Shown here piece after piece: positions 7,975 to 18,328 of a DNA stretch of 64,000 nt. A program made the translations under genes and the position numbers. Each line of letters starts with the position of its first letter. Position 1 is the first letter of the stretch. The DNA is from Aureimonas sp. AU12. Lineage in GTDB: Bacteria > Pseudomonadota > Alphaproteobacteria > Rhizobiales > Rhizobiaceae. The notes beneath the pieces are model-generated. The model was not told the DNA's origin. It saw only the letters and a list, made by a program, of their open reading frames with translations, and ran no database searches. The stretch lies in the NCBI RefSeq assembly GCF_001463705.1, contig NZ_BBWH01000043.1:124001-188000 (forward strand), in the 5' to 3' direction.

Positions 7975-8748
7975 ATGACCGCATCCGACACCCGTTCCTC
8001 GCCAAAGATCGCGCTCGTCACGGGCGGCGGCACCGGCATCGGCAAGGCCATCGCGCGCGCCCTGGCTGGTGCGGGCTGGCAGGTCGTGATCACCGGACGT
8101 CGCCAGGGCGTGCTCGACGAGACGGCGGCCGCGATCTCCGAGACGGGCCCGGCGGTGGTGGCCGTTCCCGCCGATATCGGCGACCCCGCTTCTGTCGCCA
8201 AACTTTTCGACGAGGTCGAGACGCGCTTCGGGCGGCTGGATCTGCTCGTCAACAATGCCGGCTCCAACGCGCCGCCGATCCCGCTGGAGGATGTAACCTT
8301 CGAGCAGTGGTCGGGCGTCGTGGCCGCCAATCTCACCGGCGCCTTCCTCTGCACGCAGGGCGCCTTCCAGCTGATGAAGCGCCAGAGCCCGAAGGGCGGG
8401 CGCATCATCAACAATGGTTCGATCTCGGCGACGACCCCGCGGCCGAACTCGGCGCCCTACACAGCGACGAAGCACGCCATCGCCGGCCTCACCAAGTCCA
8501 CCGCGCTCGACGGCCGTCCCTTCGACATCGCCTGCGGGCAGATCGACATCGGCAATGCCGCAAGCGACATGACCTCGGCCATGTCGTCCGGCGTCCTGCA
8601 GCCCGACGGGCAGTTGCGCCCGGAGCCCACGATGGACGTGGCGCTGGTCGGCGAAGCCGTCGTCAACATGGCCGCGCTGCCGCTTGAAGCCAACGTGCTC
8701 ACCATGACGATCATGGCGACCAAGATGCCCTTTGTCGGACGCGGCTAG
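7975..8748 (+). CDS. SDR family oxidoreductase of the tetronate locus, substrate unknown
   Basis: This 257-residue classical short-chain dehydrogenase has TGGGTGIG (16-23), NNAG (93-96) and the catalytic set Ser149, Tyr162 and Lys166. It starts 18 bases after ltnD and ends 74 bases before the ABC ATPase, inside the catabolic locus. It is not one of the known tetronate-pathway enzymes. It might oxidise a precursor sugar or lactone-derived compound, or recycle an off-path product. Class assignment is firm; substrate is not predictable from sequence. Confidence 0.9.
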   Translation: MTASDTRSSPKIALVTGGGTGIGKAIARALAGAGWQVVITGRRQGVLDETAAAISETGPAVVAVPADIGDPASVAKLFDEVETRFGRLDLLVNNAGSNAPPIPLEDVTFEQWSGVVAANLTGAFLCTQGAFQLMKRQSPKGGRIINNGSISATTPRPNSAPYTATKHAIAGLTKSTALDGRPFDIACGQIDIGNAASDMTSAMSSGVLQPDGQLRPEPTMDVALVGEAVVNMAALPLEANVLTMTIMATKMPFVGRG

Positions 8749-8822
8749 CCACGCCAATCCATTCGAGAGCCGAGACGAGGCGGAACGCCCACCGGCCACC
8801 AGTTCAGGGAGGAACCCTCAGC

Positions 8823-9881
<1,059 letters not shown>

Positions 9882-9991
9882 ACCAGACTGCCCGGGGCAT
9901 TCGTGCCGGGGCCAAGAAAAAGGCGGCGGGCGCTTCTTCGCGTTCGACCGCCGACCGCATCAACGATCACGATTTCTGGGAGGAAAGCATC

Positions 9992-11308
9992 ATGATCAAT
10001 CGTAGAAACCTGCTGGCGGGCTCCGCCGGTCTTGTCGCCGCGGGTGCGCTCGGTAGACCGCTGGGGTTCGGCCGCGCCTTTGCGCAGGGCGCCGAACCGA
10101 ACTTTACGCCGGAGGCCGGCGCCTCGCTGCGGCTTTTGCGCTGGGTGCCGTTCGTGCCGGCCGAGGAGGAAGCCTTCCTCGCCAACACCAAGAAATTCTC
10201 CGATTCCACCGGCGTCGCCGTGCGCATCGACAAGGAAAGCTGGGAGGACGTGCGCCCGAAGGCCGCCGTCGCGGCCAATGTCGGCTCCGGCCCCGACATG
10301 GTGATGAGCTGGTTCGACGACCCGCAGCAGTACCCGGACAAGCTCGTCGACGTCACCGACCTCGGCACCTATATCGGCGGCGCCAATGGCGGCTGGTATC
10401 CGGGCCTGGAATCCTATGCCAAGCGCGACGACAAGTTCATCGCCCTGCCGCTCTGCGCCATCGGTAATGCCGTGGTCTACCGCGACAGCCACATGAAGGC
10501 GGCGGGCTTCAGCGAGTTTCCCAAGGACACTGCGGGCTTCCTCGAACTCTGCAAGGCGATGCAGGCTAAGGGCACGCCGGCTGGCTTCCCGCACGGCAAG
10601 GCCGTGGGCGACGGCAACAACTACGCGCATTGGCTGCTGTGGAGCCACGGCGGCAAGATGGTGGATGAGAGCGGCAAGGTCGTGCTCAACAGCCCCGAGA
10701 CGCTCGCGGCCGTGAAGTACGCGCAGGAGCTCTACAAGACCTTCATTCCCGGCACCGAGAGCTGGCAGGACGTCAACAACAACCGCGCCTTCTTGGCGGG
10801 TCAGGTGTCGCTGACGGCCAACGGTGTCTCAGTCTACTATGCGGCTCTGAAGGACCCGGCGATGAAGGAGATCGCCGACGACATGCGCTCCACCAACCTG
10901 CCGATCGGGCCGGTCGGCCAGTCGGTCGAACTGCACCAGACCTCGACCATCTCGATCTTCCGCCACACGAAGTTCCCCGAGGCGGCCAAGGCCTACCTGA
11001 AGTTCCTGTATCAGCCCGAGAACATGAACGCCTGGATCCAGGGTGCCAGCGCCTATTGCTGCCAGCCACTGCGGACGTTCGAGAGCAACCCGGTTTGGAC
11101 GTCGAACCCGATCCACGCAGCCTATGCCAAGGCCTCCGCCAGCCTTCGCCCGAACGGCTATGCCGGACCGCTCGGCGCAGCTTCGGCCGGCGCGATGGCC
11201 GACTACGTGCTCGTCGACATGTTCGCCGAAGCCGTGACCGGCCAGTCCTCGCCCGAGGATGCCATCACCAACGCCGAACGCCGCGCCAACCGCTACTACC
11301 GCGTCTGA
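9992..11308 (+). CDS. ABC transporter substrate-binding protein (extracellular solute-binding family 1)
   Basis: This 438-residue periplasmic binding protein starts with INRRNLLAGSAGLVAAGA and ends its leader near GRAFAQ. The pair of arginines before a hydrophobic core suggests a Tat-type signal. The mature part has the family 1 solute-binding pattern (for example NGVSVYYAALKDP and TSTISIFRHTKFPEAA), as in UgpB and MalE relatives. It lies between the ATPase and the permeases. In this locus it probably captures erythronate, threonate or a parent sugar acid, but ligand specificity is not readable from sequence. Confidence 0.9.
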   Translation: MINRRNLLAGSAGLVAAGALGRPLGFGRAFAQGAEPNFTPEAGASLRLLRWVPFVPAEEEAFLANTKKFSDSTGVAVRIDKESWEDVRPKAAVAANVGSGPDMVMSWFDDPQQYPDKLVDVTDLGTYIGGANGGWYPGLESYAKRDDKFIALPLCAIGNAVVYRDSHMKAAGFSEFPKDTAGFLELCKAMQAKGTPAGFPHGKAVGDGNNYAHWLLWSHGGKMVDESGKVVLNSPETLAAVKYAQELYKTFIPGTESWQDVNNNRAFLAGQVSLTANGVSVYYAALKDPAMKEIADDMRSTNLPIGPVGQSVELHQTSTISIFRHTKFPEAAKAYLKFLYQPENMNAWIQGASAYCCQPLRTFESNPVWTSNPIHAAYAKASASLRPNGYAGPLGAASAGAMADYVLVDMFAEAVTGQSSPEDAITNAERRANRYYRV

Positions 11309-11501
11309 GGTGTCCCGACCTTCGTCTCCCGGCAGCGGGAGGCGAGGGCTACGAAGCGAACGCAGCGAAGCGGCGGTCCCGGGGATCGCGGCCAGCCTTG
11401 CCGTCGAGCCGGCCGGCGAGCGCGCTTGGCCGCTCGCGTCATGGGCGAGCGCGTCCCGCATCGGAACCGCATGAGAGCGCATCAGGGCAAAGGATCGACC
11501 A

Positions 11502-12449
11502 ATGTCGACGATCACCACCAGACCGACCAGGCGACCGCCGCGCGCCTCGTTCTTCGAGCGCCTGTCGCAGAGCCGGAACGGGCTCGGCCTGCTGTTCATG
11601 CTGCCGGCAGCGGTCTTTCTTCTCTGCTTTTTGACGTATCCGCTCGGCCTCGGCGTCTGGCTCGGCTTCACCGACACGAAGATCGGCCGTCCCGGCGTCT
11701 TCATCGGGCTGGAGAACTACGCCTACCTCATGCACGATCGCGTCTTCTGGATGTCGGTCTTCAACACGATCTTCTACACCACGCTCGCCTCGATCCTGAA
11801 GTTCGGTCTCGGGCTCTGGCTGGCGGTGATCCTCAACGAGAACCTACCCTGCAAGTCCTTCTTCCGCGCGATCATCCTCCTGCCCTGGGTGGTGCCGACC
11901 GTGCTTTCGGCGCTTGCGTTCTGGTGGATCTACGACGCGCAGTTCTCGGTGATCTCCTACGTCCTGATGAAGTGGGGCTGGATCTCGGCGCCGATCAACT
12001 TCCTCGGCGACCCGTGGAACGCGCGGCTCTCCGTCATGGCGGCCAATGTCTGGCGCGGCATCCCCTTCGTGGCGATCTCGCTTCTGGCGGGGCTGCAGAC
12101 GGTGCCAGCTTCGCTGCATGAGGCGGCCGCGCTCGACGGAGCGACGTCCTGGCAGCGCTTCCGGCGTATCACGCTGCCGCTGCTGACGCCGATCATCGCG
12201 GTGGTCATGACCTTCTCGGTCCTGTTCACCTTCACCGACTTCCAGCTGATCTACGTCCTGACCAAGGGCGGCCCGGTGAACGCGACGCACCTGATGGCGA
12301 CGCTCTCGTTCCAGCGCGGCATCCCCGGCGGAGACCTCGGCGAGGGTGCCGCCATTGCGGTGGCGATGGTGCCCTTCCTGCTGGCCGCCATCCTGTTCAG
12401 CTTCTTCGGCCTGCAACGCCGCAAGTGGCAGCAGGGCGGTTCGGATTGA
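11502..12449 (+). CDS. Sugar ABC transporter permease (UgpA/MalF type)
   Basis: This 315-residue integral membrane permease has about six helices. The cytoplasmic EAA loop reads EAAALDGATSWQRFRRITLPLL (the ATPase contact). The N-terminus has an arginine-rich tail before the first helix (GLGLLFMLPAAVFLLCFL). It follows the binding-protein gene after 193 bases that hold no gene. It pairs with the permease at 12461, separated by only 11 bases. ATG 11502 is the first start after an AAAGGA sequence. Confidence 0.92.
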   Translation: MSTITTRPTRRPPRASFFERLSQSRNGLGLLFMLPAAVFLLCFLTYPLGLGVWLGFTDTKIGRPGVFIGLENYAYLMHDRVFWMSVFNTIFYTTLASILKFGLGLWLAVILNENLPCKSFFRAIILLPWVVPTVLSALAFWWIYDAQFSVISYVLMKWGWISAPINFLGDPWNARLSVMAANVWRGIPFVAISLLAGLQTVPASLHEAAALDGATSWQRFRRITLPLLTPIIAVVMTFSVLFTFTDFQLIYVLTKGGPVNATHLMATLSFQRGIPGGDLGEGAAIAVAMVPFLLAAILFSFFGLQRRKWQQGGSD

Positions 12450-12460
12450 GGAGAGACCTG

Positions 12461-13357
12461 ATGACCGCACACACCGCCGAACCGGCCGTGATGTCCGACG
12501 ATATCGTCGGCATGTCCCAGCACGACACGATGGCGCGCAAGATCCTGGTGATCTACCTGCCGCTCGCCGTCTTCATCTTCGTGCTGCTGTTTCCGTTCTA
12601 CTGGATGGCGATCACCGCCGTGAAGCCGAACGACCAGCTCACCAACTACTCGGCGCACAGTCCGTTCTGGGTGGTCGGACCGACGCTCGACCACATCAAG
12701 TATCTCCTCTTCGAGACCTCCTATCCCGGTTGGCTCTGGAACACGATCGTAGTCTCCACTTGCTCGACGGTGATCGCTCTCGCGGCATCGGTCTTTGCGG
12801 CCTATGCGATCGAGCGCGTCCGGTTCACCGGGGCGCGGGTGACGGGGCTGCTCGTATTCCTCGCCTACCTCATCCCGCCCTCGATCCTCTTCATTCCGCT
12901 CGCCTTCATCGTCTTCCAGGTCGGCATCTTCGACTCCAAGCTGGCGCTGATCCTCACCTATCCGACCTTCCTCATTCCGTTCTGCACATGGCTGCTGATG
13001 GGATACTTCCGCTCGATCCCGTTCGAGCTCGAAGAGAGCGCGCTGGTGGACGGCGCGACGCGCTGGCAGATCCTGACGAAGATCGTCTTGCCGCTGGCGG
13101 TGCCCGGGCTGATCTCGGCCGGCATCTTCGCCTTCACCCTGGCCTGGAACGAGTTCATCTACGCGCTGACCTTCATCCAGTCGTCGGAGAACAAGACGGT
13201 GCCCGTGGGCGTGCTGACGGAACTGGTGCGCGGCGACGTGTACGAGTGGGGCTCGCTCATGGCGGGTGCGCTGCTCGGCTCGCTGCCGGTGGTCATCCTC
13301 TACTCGTTCTTCGTCGACTACTACGTCTCGTCGATGACCGGCGCCGTGAAGGAATAG
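12461..13357 (+). CDS. Carbohydrate ABC transporter permease (UgpE/MalG type)
   Basis: This 298-residue second permease has an N-terminal helix (ILVIYLPLAVFIFVLLFPF) and a MalG-type EAA loop, ESALVDGATRWQILTKIVLP. It ends with the usual short tail SSMTGAVKE. The ATG at 12461 follows GAGGAGAG. The gene is the last of the tetronate locus and is followed by a strong bidirectional terminator. With the preceding three genes it makes a complete CUT1-type importer. Confidence 0.93.
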   Translation: MTAHTAEPAVMSDDIVGMSQHDTMARKILVIYLPLAVFIFVLLFPFYWMAITAVKPNDQLTNYSAHSPFWVVGPTLDHIKYLLFETSYPGWLWNTIVVSTCSTVIALAASVFAAYAIERVRFTGARVTGLLVFLAYLIPPSILFIPLAFIVFQVGIFDSKLALILTYPTFLIPFCTWLLMGYFRSIPFELEESALVDGATRWQILTKIVLPLAVPGLISAGIFAFTLAWNEFIYALTFIQSSENKTVPVGVLTELVRGDVYEWGSLMAGALLGSLPVVILYSFFVDYYVSSMTGAVKE

Positions 13358-13377
13358 GCACGCAGTGCCGCCGAACG

Positions 13378-13412
13378 AAAAAAGGCCGGCACCTCAAGGG
13401 TGCCGGCCTTTT
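13378..13412. terminator. Bidirectional rho-independent terminator
   Basis: A 10-bp perfect stem, GGCCGGCACC / GGTGCCGGCC (13384-13393 and 13399-13408) with a TCAAG loop, is flanked by an A-run on the left and TTTT on the right. It lies between the convergent permease gene and the transglutaminase-like gene and can stop transcription from both sides. Confidence 0.88.
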
Positions 13413-13434
13413 CTGCGTCAACGGACGGTCGGAG

Positions 13435-14247
13435 TCAGGCGTCGATCAGCTCGTAGGACACGACGTCGAAATGCACGAGGTTGGCGGTGCCGAAGTTCGT
13501 CGACAGTGCGACGTCGGTGGCGTCGCGGCCGGTCGCCATCAGGATACGCCCGACGCGGGGATAGTTATGGCGAGCGTCGCCCGTGTACCAGTTGCCGCCG
13601 AGGTAGACCTCGAACCAGCCGCTGAAATCCATCGGGCCCGGCACCGGCGCAATCCGGATATCGCCAAGGTAGCCTGTGCAGTAGCGTGCGGGAATGTTCA
13701 TGCAGCGGCAGAGCGTCGCCGCCAGATGCGCGAAGTCGCGGCAGACGCCGGTTCCGTCCATGTAGCCGCCAAAGGCCGAACGCGTGGAATCGGCGTTCTG
13801 GTAGTCGAAGCGGATGTGGTTGTGGACGAAGTCGCAGATCGCCTGCACGCGGCCCCAGCCGGGCGCCGTATGGCCGAACATCTGCCAGGCGAAGGTCGCC
13901 AGCTTGTCGGTGTCGCAGTAGCGGCTGCCGAGAAGATAGACGAGCACGTCGTCAGGCAGGTCCTGGATTTCGTGCTGCACGGCATTCCACGGCACGACGT
14001 CCGGCGCGCCGCTGTCGTAATAGTCGAAGGACGTCGAGATGTGCGTCACGCCGGGAGGGGCGACGATGCGCGTGCAGACGTTGCCGAACCCGTCGATGTA
14101 GTCGCGCGCGTTCACCGGCTGGTCATAGGTGATGACCTGTTCGGTCAGGAGATTCGCGCGGCGCGAAGGGTGGATGTTGAGCGCGAGAAGCATCGGCGTC
14201 GGCTGATAGCATTCGTAGCCCAAGGTGAAACCAGCGCGAATCTTCAT
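13435..14247 (-). CDS. Transglutaminase-like family protein (short form)
   Basis: This 270-residue protein belongs to the bacterial transglutaminase/papain-like fold. The catalytic-Cys motif is TGVCRDFAHLA, followed about 40 residues later by GWFEVYLGGNWYTGDARHN, the usual second half of the active site. These proteins are thought to act as cysteine peptidases or amidases; the physiological substrate is unknown. GGAG 7 bases before the ATG at 14247 supports this start over an upstream in-frame extension. It lies 61 bases downstream of a second transglutaminase-like gene, so the two are probably one operon. Confidence 0.88.
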   Translation of the reverse strand: MKIRAGFTLGYECYQPTPMLLALNIHPSRRANLLTEQVITYDQPVNARDYIDGFGNVCTRIVAPPGVTHISTSFDYYDSGAPDVVPWNAVQHEIQDLPDDVLVYLLGSRYCDTDKLATFAWQMFGHTAPGWGRVQAICDFVHNHIRFDYQNADSTRSAFGGYMDGTGVCRDFAHLAATLCRCMNIPARYCTGYLGDIRIAPVPGPMDFSGWFEVYLGGNWYTGDARHNYPRVGRILMATGRDATDVALSTNFGTANLVHFDVVSYELIDA

Positions 14248-14308
14248 CGAGTCTCCAAGTCGGTTCGAGGTGTCGAACATGCCGGCGCCGGCTGGCACGG
14301 GCGAGGGG

Positions 14309-15256
14309 TCAAGCGCCGGCCTCTTCGGGTTCGAGGCGCGGCACGGATGTGGGCATAGGGGCGGCGGGGCTGGAGGCACCGGTCTCGGTCGTCACGTTGA
14401 CCTGGACGGTCATCTCCTTGGCATCCTCTGTCTCGCCGTCGAACGTCCCCGATAGCGGAATGGCCTGACGTGGATCCCGAACGACCGCGACACGAATTAG
14501 ATCCCGGTTGCCGACGATCCCGTTGGTCGGGTCGAACTCGATCCAGCCGGCGCCCGGAAGATAGACCTGGCACCAGGCATGGGTGGAGCCGCCGCCGAGG
14601 ACATCCGACCCGTCGCGGTCGGGCACATAGATGTATCCGGTGACGAAGCGGGCGGCCAAGCCGAGCGAGCGCACGGCTTCCATCATGAAGAGTGCGAAAT
14701 CGCGGCAGGTGCCGCGGCGCGTTCTCAGCGTCACGAGCGGGGTCTGCGTGCCCTTCTCGTGCCGACGCGAATAGCTGAAGCTTTCGCGGATGGCAAAGCA
14801 GAGCGTCATCAGAAGCTTGCCGGTGTCCGTCTTGTCGGCACCCGGTGTCAGGAAGCGTCGCGCCCAGCGTCCGACCTCGTCATCCGCGTCGGGATAGTGG
14901 CGGACGATCAGGCGCTCCAGATCGGTCGCGTCGTCACGATCGTAGGAGAAGGGATAGGACATGGCACCGGGGTCAATGCAGAAGTCCGGGCCCGCCTGTG
15001 GCGAGTGATCGATCCGGATATGGGTGTCGAAGGCCAGCCGGCTGGCGCGGCCGGCGAAGCGCACCAAGGCGACGCAATTGCCGAAGACGTCGTGGATCCA
15101 GCGGATGTCGCTGGGGAGGGGATCCACCGTCAGCGTCGCTTCCAGCAGGCGCTGGTCGTAGCTGTCGCGCGGCCGAAACAGGATGCGGTGTTCGCCGAAG
15201 CCCACGGGCTTGGCATAATGGAACACCGTCCTGTGCTTCACCGAGAAGACGGCCAT
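14309..15256 (-). CDS. Transglutaminase-like family protein with N-terminal beta domain
   Basis: This 315-residue protein has an N-terminal bacterial-transglutaminase N domain (HRTVFHYAKPV ... ILFRPRDSYDQRLLEATL). The catalytic core carries Cys in RRGTCRDFALFM, His in GGSTHAWCQVYL and Asp in EFDPTNG. The C-terminal tail is Pro/Ala-rich. All three catalytic residues are present, so activity is likely. Pairing with the shorter paralogue downstream is common in alphaproteobacteria, though function is not established. Confidence 0.9.
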   Translation of the reverse strand: MAVFSVKHRTVFHYAKPVGFGEHRILFRPRDSYDQRLLEATLTVDPLPSDIRWIHDVFGNCVALVRFAGRASRLAFDTHIRIDHSPQAGPDFCIDPGAMSYPFSYDRDDATDLERLIVRHYPDADDEVGRWARRFLTPGADKTDTGKLLMTLCFAIRESFSYSRRHEKGTQTPLVTLRTRRGTCRDFALFMMEAVRSLGLAARFVTGYIYVPDRDGSDVLGGGSTHAWCQVYLPGAGWIEFDPTNGIVGNRDLIRVAVVRDPRQAIPLSGTFDGETEDAKEMTVQVNVTTETGASSPAAPMPTSVPRLEPEEAGA

Positions 15257-15466
15257 CGGTTGGTTAGGCTCCGGCCCATCACGCGGCGGGATCGCCGTAT
15301 GCTTTCAGGCATTAGAAGGCTGTCGGCGTTGCGCTGCAAGATTGCAATGCAAAAAATTCGCTGCTTTCTTGGGCATGTCGCCAAACTGCCGCAGGAACGT
15401 TCGATGGCTGTGCTCGCGAAAGCGCAAGCGGCGCGCCGGGCGAGCAGTTTTCTGAAGCCACGGGAA

Positions 15467-15922
15467 TCAGTCCGCGGTCGACAGGGATCGCGCAACGGCG
15501 TCGCGAAACAGGCGGACGTCGCGGTTGAGCCGGCGGACATCCTCGCCGGACAGCCCGGATGATTCAAACAACGTGTCGCCGAGGCAGGCGCTGCGATCCT
15601 TCATCGTCCGGCCATCGGCCGAGAGGGTCACCCGGACCTGACGTTCGTTGTCGGGGTTGCGGCGACGTTCGACAAAACCCGCCGCCTCCAGCCGCTTGAC
15701 CAGCGGCGTGACGGTGCTGGATTCTAGCGAAAGCCGATCGGCGATCTCGCCCACCGCTCGGTCGTCCTGTTCCCAGAGCGTCGCGAGAACGAGATATTGC
15801 GGATAGGTGATGCCCAATTCGTCGAGCAACGGCTTGTAGGCACGGTTGATCGCCAGCGACGCGCCGTAGAGCGAGAAGCACAGGTGCTCGTCGAGGAGCG
15901 GAGGGGGCTTGGAGCGGGGCAT
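15467..15922 (-). CDS. ohrR: MarR family organic-hydroperoxide sensor OhrR
   Basis: This 151-residue MarR regulator has the reactive cysteine at residue 15 in the typical context LCFSLYGAS. The winged helix follows (VGEIADRLSLESSTVTPLVKRLEAAGFVERRRN). OhrR represses ohr until the cysteine is oxidised by organic peroxides. It is divergent from ohr (16131), as in many alphaproteobacteria. The ATG at 15922 is preferred because GCAGG lies at good distance; 15928 is an alternative. Confidence 0.93.
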   Translation of the reverse strand: MPRSKPPPLLDEHLCFSLYGASLAINRAYKPLLDELGITYPQYLVLATLWEQDDRAVGEIADRLSLESSTVTPLVKRLEAAGFVERRRNPDNERQVRVTLSADGRTMKDRSACLGDTLFESSGLSGEDVRRLNRDVRLFRDAVARSLSTAD

Positions 15923-15973
15923 AGCCATCCTGCGGGCAGTCGATGCGGTCGAACGCATCGTAGCACGATGACA

Positions 15974-16045
15974 GATATCGCGATAACATTTTCCTGGACA
16001 CTGCATGGTTCGTCATCTATCAGACAATTGCCGCGATAAGGATTG
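15974..16045. promoter_or_regulatory. ohrR-ohr divergent control region
   Basis: The gap between the divergent ohrR and ohr genes contains a perfect palindrome TATCGCGATA (15976-15985) and a second AT-rich element, ACAATTGCCGCGATAA (from about 16024), that shares CGCGATAA with the first. These are candidates for OhrR operators. Exact binding positions are not determinable by eye. Confidence 0.4.
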
Positions 16046-16130
16046 CCGTGGCATCATTCGTCCGGCGGTGTCTGCTCTTCGATCGAGCTGGCGTCGTGCG
16101 TTCAGACCCTTGTGTTGGAAGGACTTCGAT

Positions 16131-16556
16131 ATGCCCGTGACCGTGATCTACAAGACCTCTGCGACTTCGACGGGCGGGCGCGATGGCGCTGCGCGCTCCG
16201 ACGACGGCTCGGTCGACGTCAAGCTGGTGGTGCCGAAGGAGATGGGCGGCCCGGGCGGCGAAGGCGCCAATCCTGAAAAGTTGTTCGCGGCCGGTTACTC
16301 CGCCTGCTTCCTCGGCGCGATGAAGGCGGTCTCCGGCAAGGTCGGGGTGAAGGTGCCGAACGACGCGACCGTTACCGCGGAAGTCGGCTTCGGTCCGCGC
16401 TCCGAAGGCGGCTACGGTATCACCGCCGATCTTACGGTGAACCTGCCTGGCATCGACAATGCCGACGGCGAGCGCCTGATGGCGGCAGCCCACGAGGTCT
16501 GCCCCTATTCGAACGCGACGCGCGGCAACGTCGATGTCGGGCTGACGCTCGCCTGA
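16131..16556 (+). CDS. ohr: Organic hydroperoxide resistance protein Ohr
   Basis: This 141-residue Ohr/OsmC-family peroxidase detoxifies organic hydroperoxides through two cysteines, here Cys59 (GYSACFLGA) and Cys124 (HEVCPYSNAT). The N-terminus VTVIYKTSATSTGGRDG is typical of Ohr rather than OsmC. GGAAGGA precedes the ATG at 16131, so upstream in-frame extensions are not needed. OhrR lies divergently upstream. Length and both catalytic residues are normal. Confidence 0.95.
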   Translation: MPVTVIYKTSATSTGGRDGAARSDDGSVDVKLVVPKEMGGPGGEGANPEKLFAAGYSACFLGAMKAVSGKVGVKVPNDATVTAEVGFGPRSEGGYGITADLTVNLPGIDNADGERLMAAAHEVCPYSNATRGNVDVGLTLA

Positions 16557-16779
16557 CCGGCTGACGGGGCGGCCGGTTCAAAAGGGGGCCGGCCAGCTCT
16601 CGTCGGCGGGCGCATCGGCTCGCTCACGGGGAGACGCGGAAGGGCCATCGACATATCCGAGATCCCGCCGCCATCCGTGCGAGAGGAAATTGGTAACCAT
16701 AAGCCTTCATCATCATCGGAAATGCCGATGGGCGAGCTGATCGAGGTCAGCGCGTTCCGCCTGCGGTTTGATCCTCGTG

Positions 16780-18060
16780 ATGACGGCGCTTTCGATGACC
16801 CTCGTTCCTGCTGCGACGTTGTCCCTGCCGACCTCTCGCGGGATCTCCCGCAGCCGCAACCGACTTTCCAGACCTCTGCGGCACCGGCATCTACGCCGTA
16901 TCGTAACCGGCCTCACGTGGGGCGGAATCGTCCTGTCCTGCGCGTTGCTCGGCCTGACGATGCTGGGCGAGATGCCGGTGGTTGGGCCCCTCGATCCGCT
17001 GGCCTTGCTCTCGCCCGGCGTGGCGCCGCCAAGCGCCGTCATGCGGATCGCGGCGGACAGTCCCTCGCGTGCGACCCGCTTCCCGCGCTTTGCACGCCCG
17101 GCCAGCGCGGCGCCGGTTCGGCTGGCCGATCGCTTCCTGCCGACCGACACCCTGCCCGCAAGACCGAGCCCGCAGACGACCCCCTCATCGCCGGCAACAA
17201 CGCATCTCTTTGCCGCGCCCATGCTGACAGCCGCGACAACGCTGCGATCGACCGAGGGGCTGGACCGCACGGCAAGTGCCCGGTCCTTCGAAGACCGGCG
17301 GATGCCTGCGGTCGGCGGCGAGGAACCGGACGTCGTCGCTGCGACCACGCCAGCCGATCCCGCTGCCGAAACGCAACTTGCGATGATTGAGCCGGATCGC
17401 TCGCCCCAGCTCCTCATCGGTAAACCTCCAATCGCAGAGGTGCCGGTGGCAAACGTGCGGCCGACACGGCGGCCGGTTGCTGCAGTCCGTGCGGTCGACG
17501 CGATCGCGGCGGTTCGTCGCGAACCGGTGGCGCGGCGCGAGGCGCCGGTTCTCGCCTATGCTCGTCCCGACGCCGGCGAGGAGCCACGGACCGACACGCC
17601 ATCGGTTGGCATTCCTATGTCGCTGCCGGGGCGCGCAAGCGGCACGGCGATCTACGATATCGAGGCCGCAACGGTCTACCTGCCGAACGGCGAGAAACTG
17701 GAGGCGCATTCCGGCCTCGGTGCGCTTCGCGACGATCCACGCTTCGCCCATACGCGCAATCGCGGCGTGACGCCGCCGCACACCTACAATCTCACCCTGC
17801 GAGAAAGCCTCTTCCACGGCGTCCAGGCCATCCGGCTCAATCCTGTCGGCGGCGAGCGCAACATCCACAACCGCAACGGGCTTCTGGCCCACACCTACAT
17901 GCTGGGACCGCGCGGCGACTCCAACGGCTGCGTCTCGTTCAAGGACTACAAGCGCTTCCTCGCCGCCTTCCGCCGGGGCGAGATCAGGAAACTGGTCGTC
18001 GTCGCCCGCCTCTCGAACCCCGGCTCGCGGTTCGCACGGTTCTTCGCATCGAAGGGCTAG
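16780..18060 (+). CDS. DUF2778 domain-containing envelope protein
   Basis: This protein of about 426 residues has an Arg-rich cytoplasmic N-terminus, one membrane helix (about residues 45-65) and a long Pro/Ala/Arg-rich low-complexity linker. The C-terminal DUF2778 domain (about 285-426) has a His in LLAHTYMLG and SNGCVSFKDY, matching the His...Ser-x-Gly-Cys arrangement of the L,D-transpeptidase-like tlde1 toxin family. The catalytic Cys is present. A single-pass protein facing the periplasm could remodel peptidoglycan. The start is uncertain (TTG 16768, ATG 16780). No secretion system or immunity gene is adjacent, so a housekeeping wall role is as likely as a toxin role. Confidence 0.75.
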   Translation: MTALSMTLVPAATLSLPTSRGISRSRNRLSRPLRHRHLRRIVTGLTWGGIVLSCALLGLTMLGEMPVVGPLDPLALLSPGVAPPSAVMRIAADSPSRATRFPRFARPASAAPVRLADRFLPTDTLPARPSPQTTPSSPATTHLFAAPMLTAATTLRSTEGLDRTASARSFEDRRMPAVGGEEPDVVAATTPADPAAETQLAMIEPDRSPQLLIGKPPIAEVPVANVRPTRRPVAAVRAVDAIAAVRREPVARREAPVLAYARPDAGEEPRTDTPSVGIPMSLPGRASGTAIYDIEAATVYLPNGEKLEAHSGLGALRDDPRFAHTRNRGVTPPHTYNLTLRESLFHGVQAIRLNPVGGERNIHNRNGLLAHTYMLGPRGDSNGCVSFKDYKRFLAAFRRGEIRKLVVVARLSNPGSRFARFFASKG

Positions 18061-18271
18061 AGACGCGCTCCCCGGTCCGGTTTGAGCATTCCGCATGACG
18101 GCGCCAAATTGGTCGTCAAATGCCGCTATCGGGTTGCATGAATGCAATCTGGGCGTTGCGGCGCTGTTTCGATCTTTAGTGGAGAATGAACGGAAAAATT
18201 GAAGCATCGCATTGAGATTGCCAAGATCATATGGATGGCTTTCTATGATCGAGACCAATTTCGACAGCGAC

Positions 18272-18286
18272 TTAAATCCGACTTAA
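18272..18286. promoter_or_regulatory. CtrA-binding site (TTAA-N7-TTAA)
   Basis: TTAA-ATCCGAC-TTAA is a perfect match to the full CtrA consensus, and it is followed by CC, so the second half is TTAAC. It lies 42 bases upstream of the ATG of the first TadE-like gene. Since CckA, the head kinase of the CtrA phosphorelay, is encoded at 39395, the chromosome has the pathway. Direct control of this pilus-like trio by CtrA is a reasonable inference. Confidence 0.7.
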
Positions 18287-18328
18287 CCCACTGCGCCTAG
18301 GCTGGGTCTCGCAGGTAGGGTGAAGCGG

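Noticed and set aside
12346-14358. A 670-codon plus-strand frame across the second permease and transglutaminase-like genes.
   Set aside because: It overlaps well-supported genes in other frames and crosses the bidirectional terminator at 13378; no family resemblance.
16780-18060. DUF2778 gene as part of a toxin-immunity or type VI secretion system.
   Set aside because: No secretion or immunity gene is adjacent and the protein has its own membrane anchor.
18061-18271. Gap between the DUF2778 gene and the Tad-like trio searched for a small gene or tRNA.
   Set aside because: No frame with a start signal, no cloverleaf and no hairpin was seen; only the CtrA site at its end is supported.
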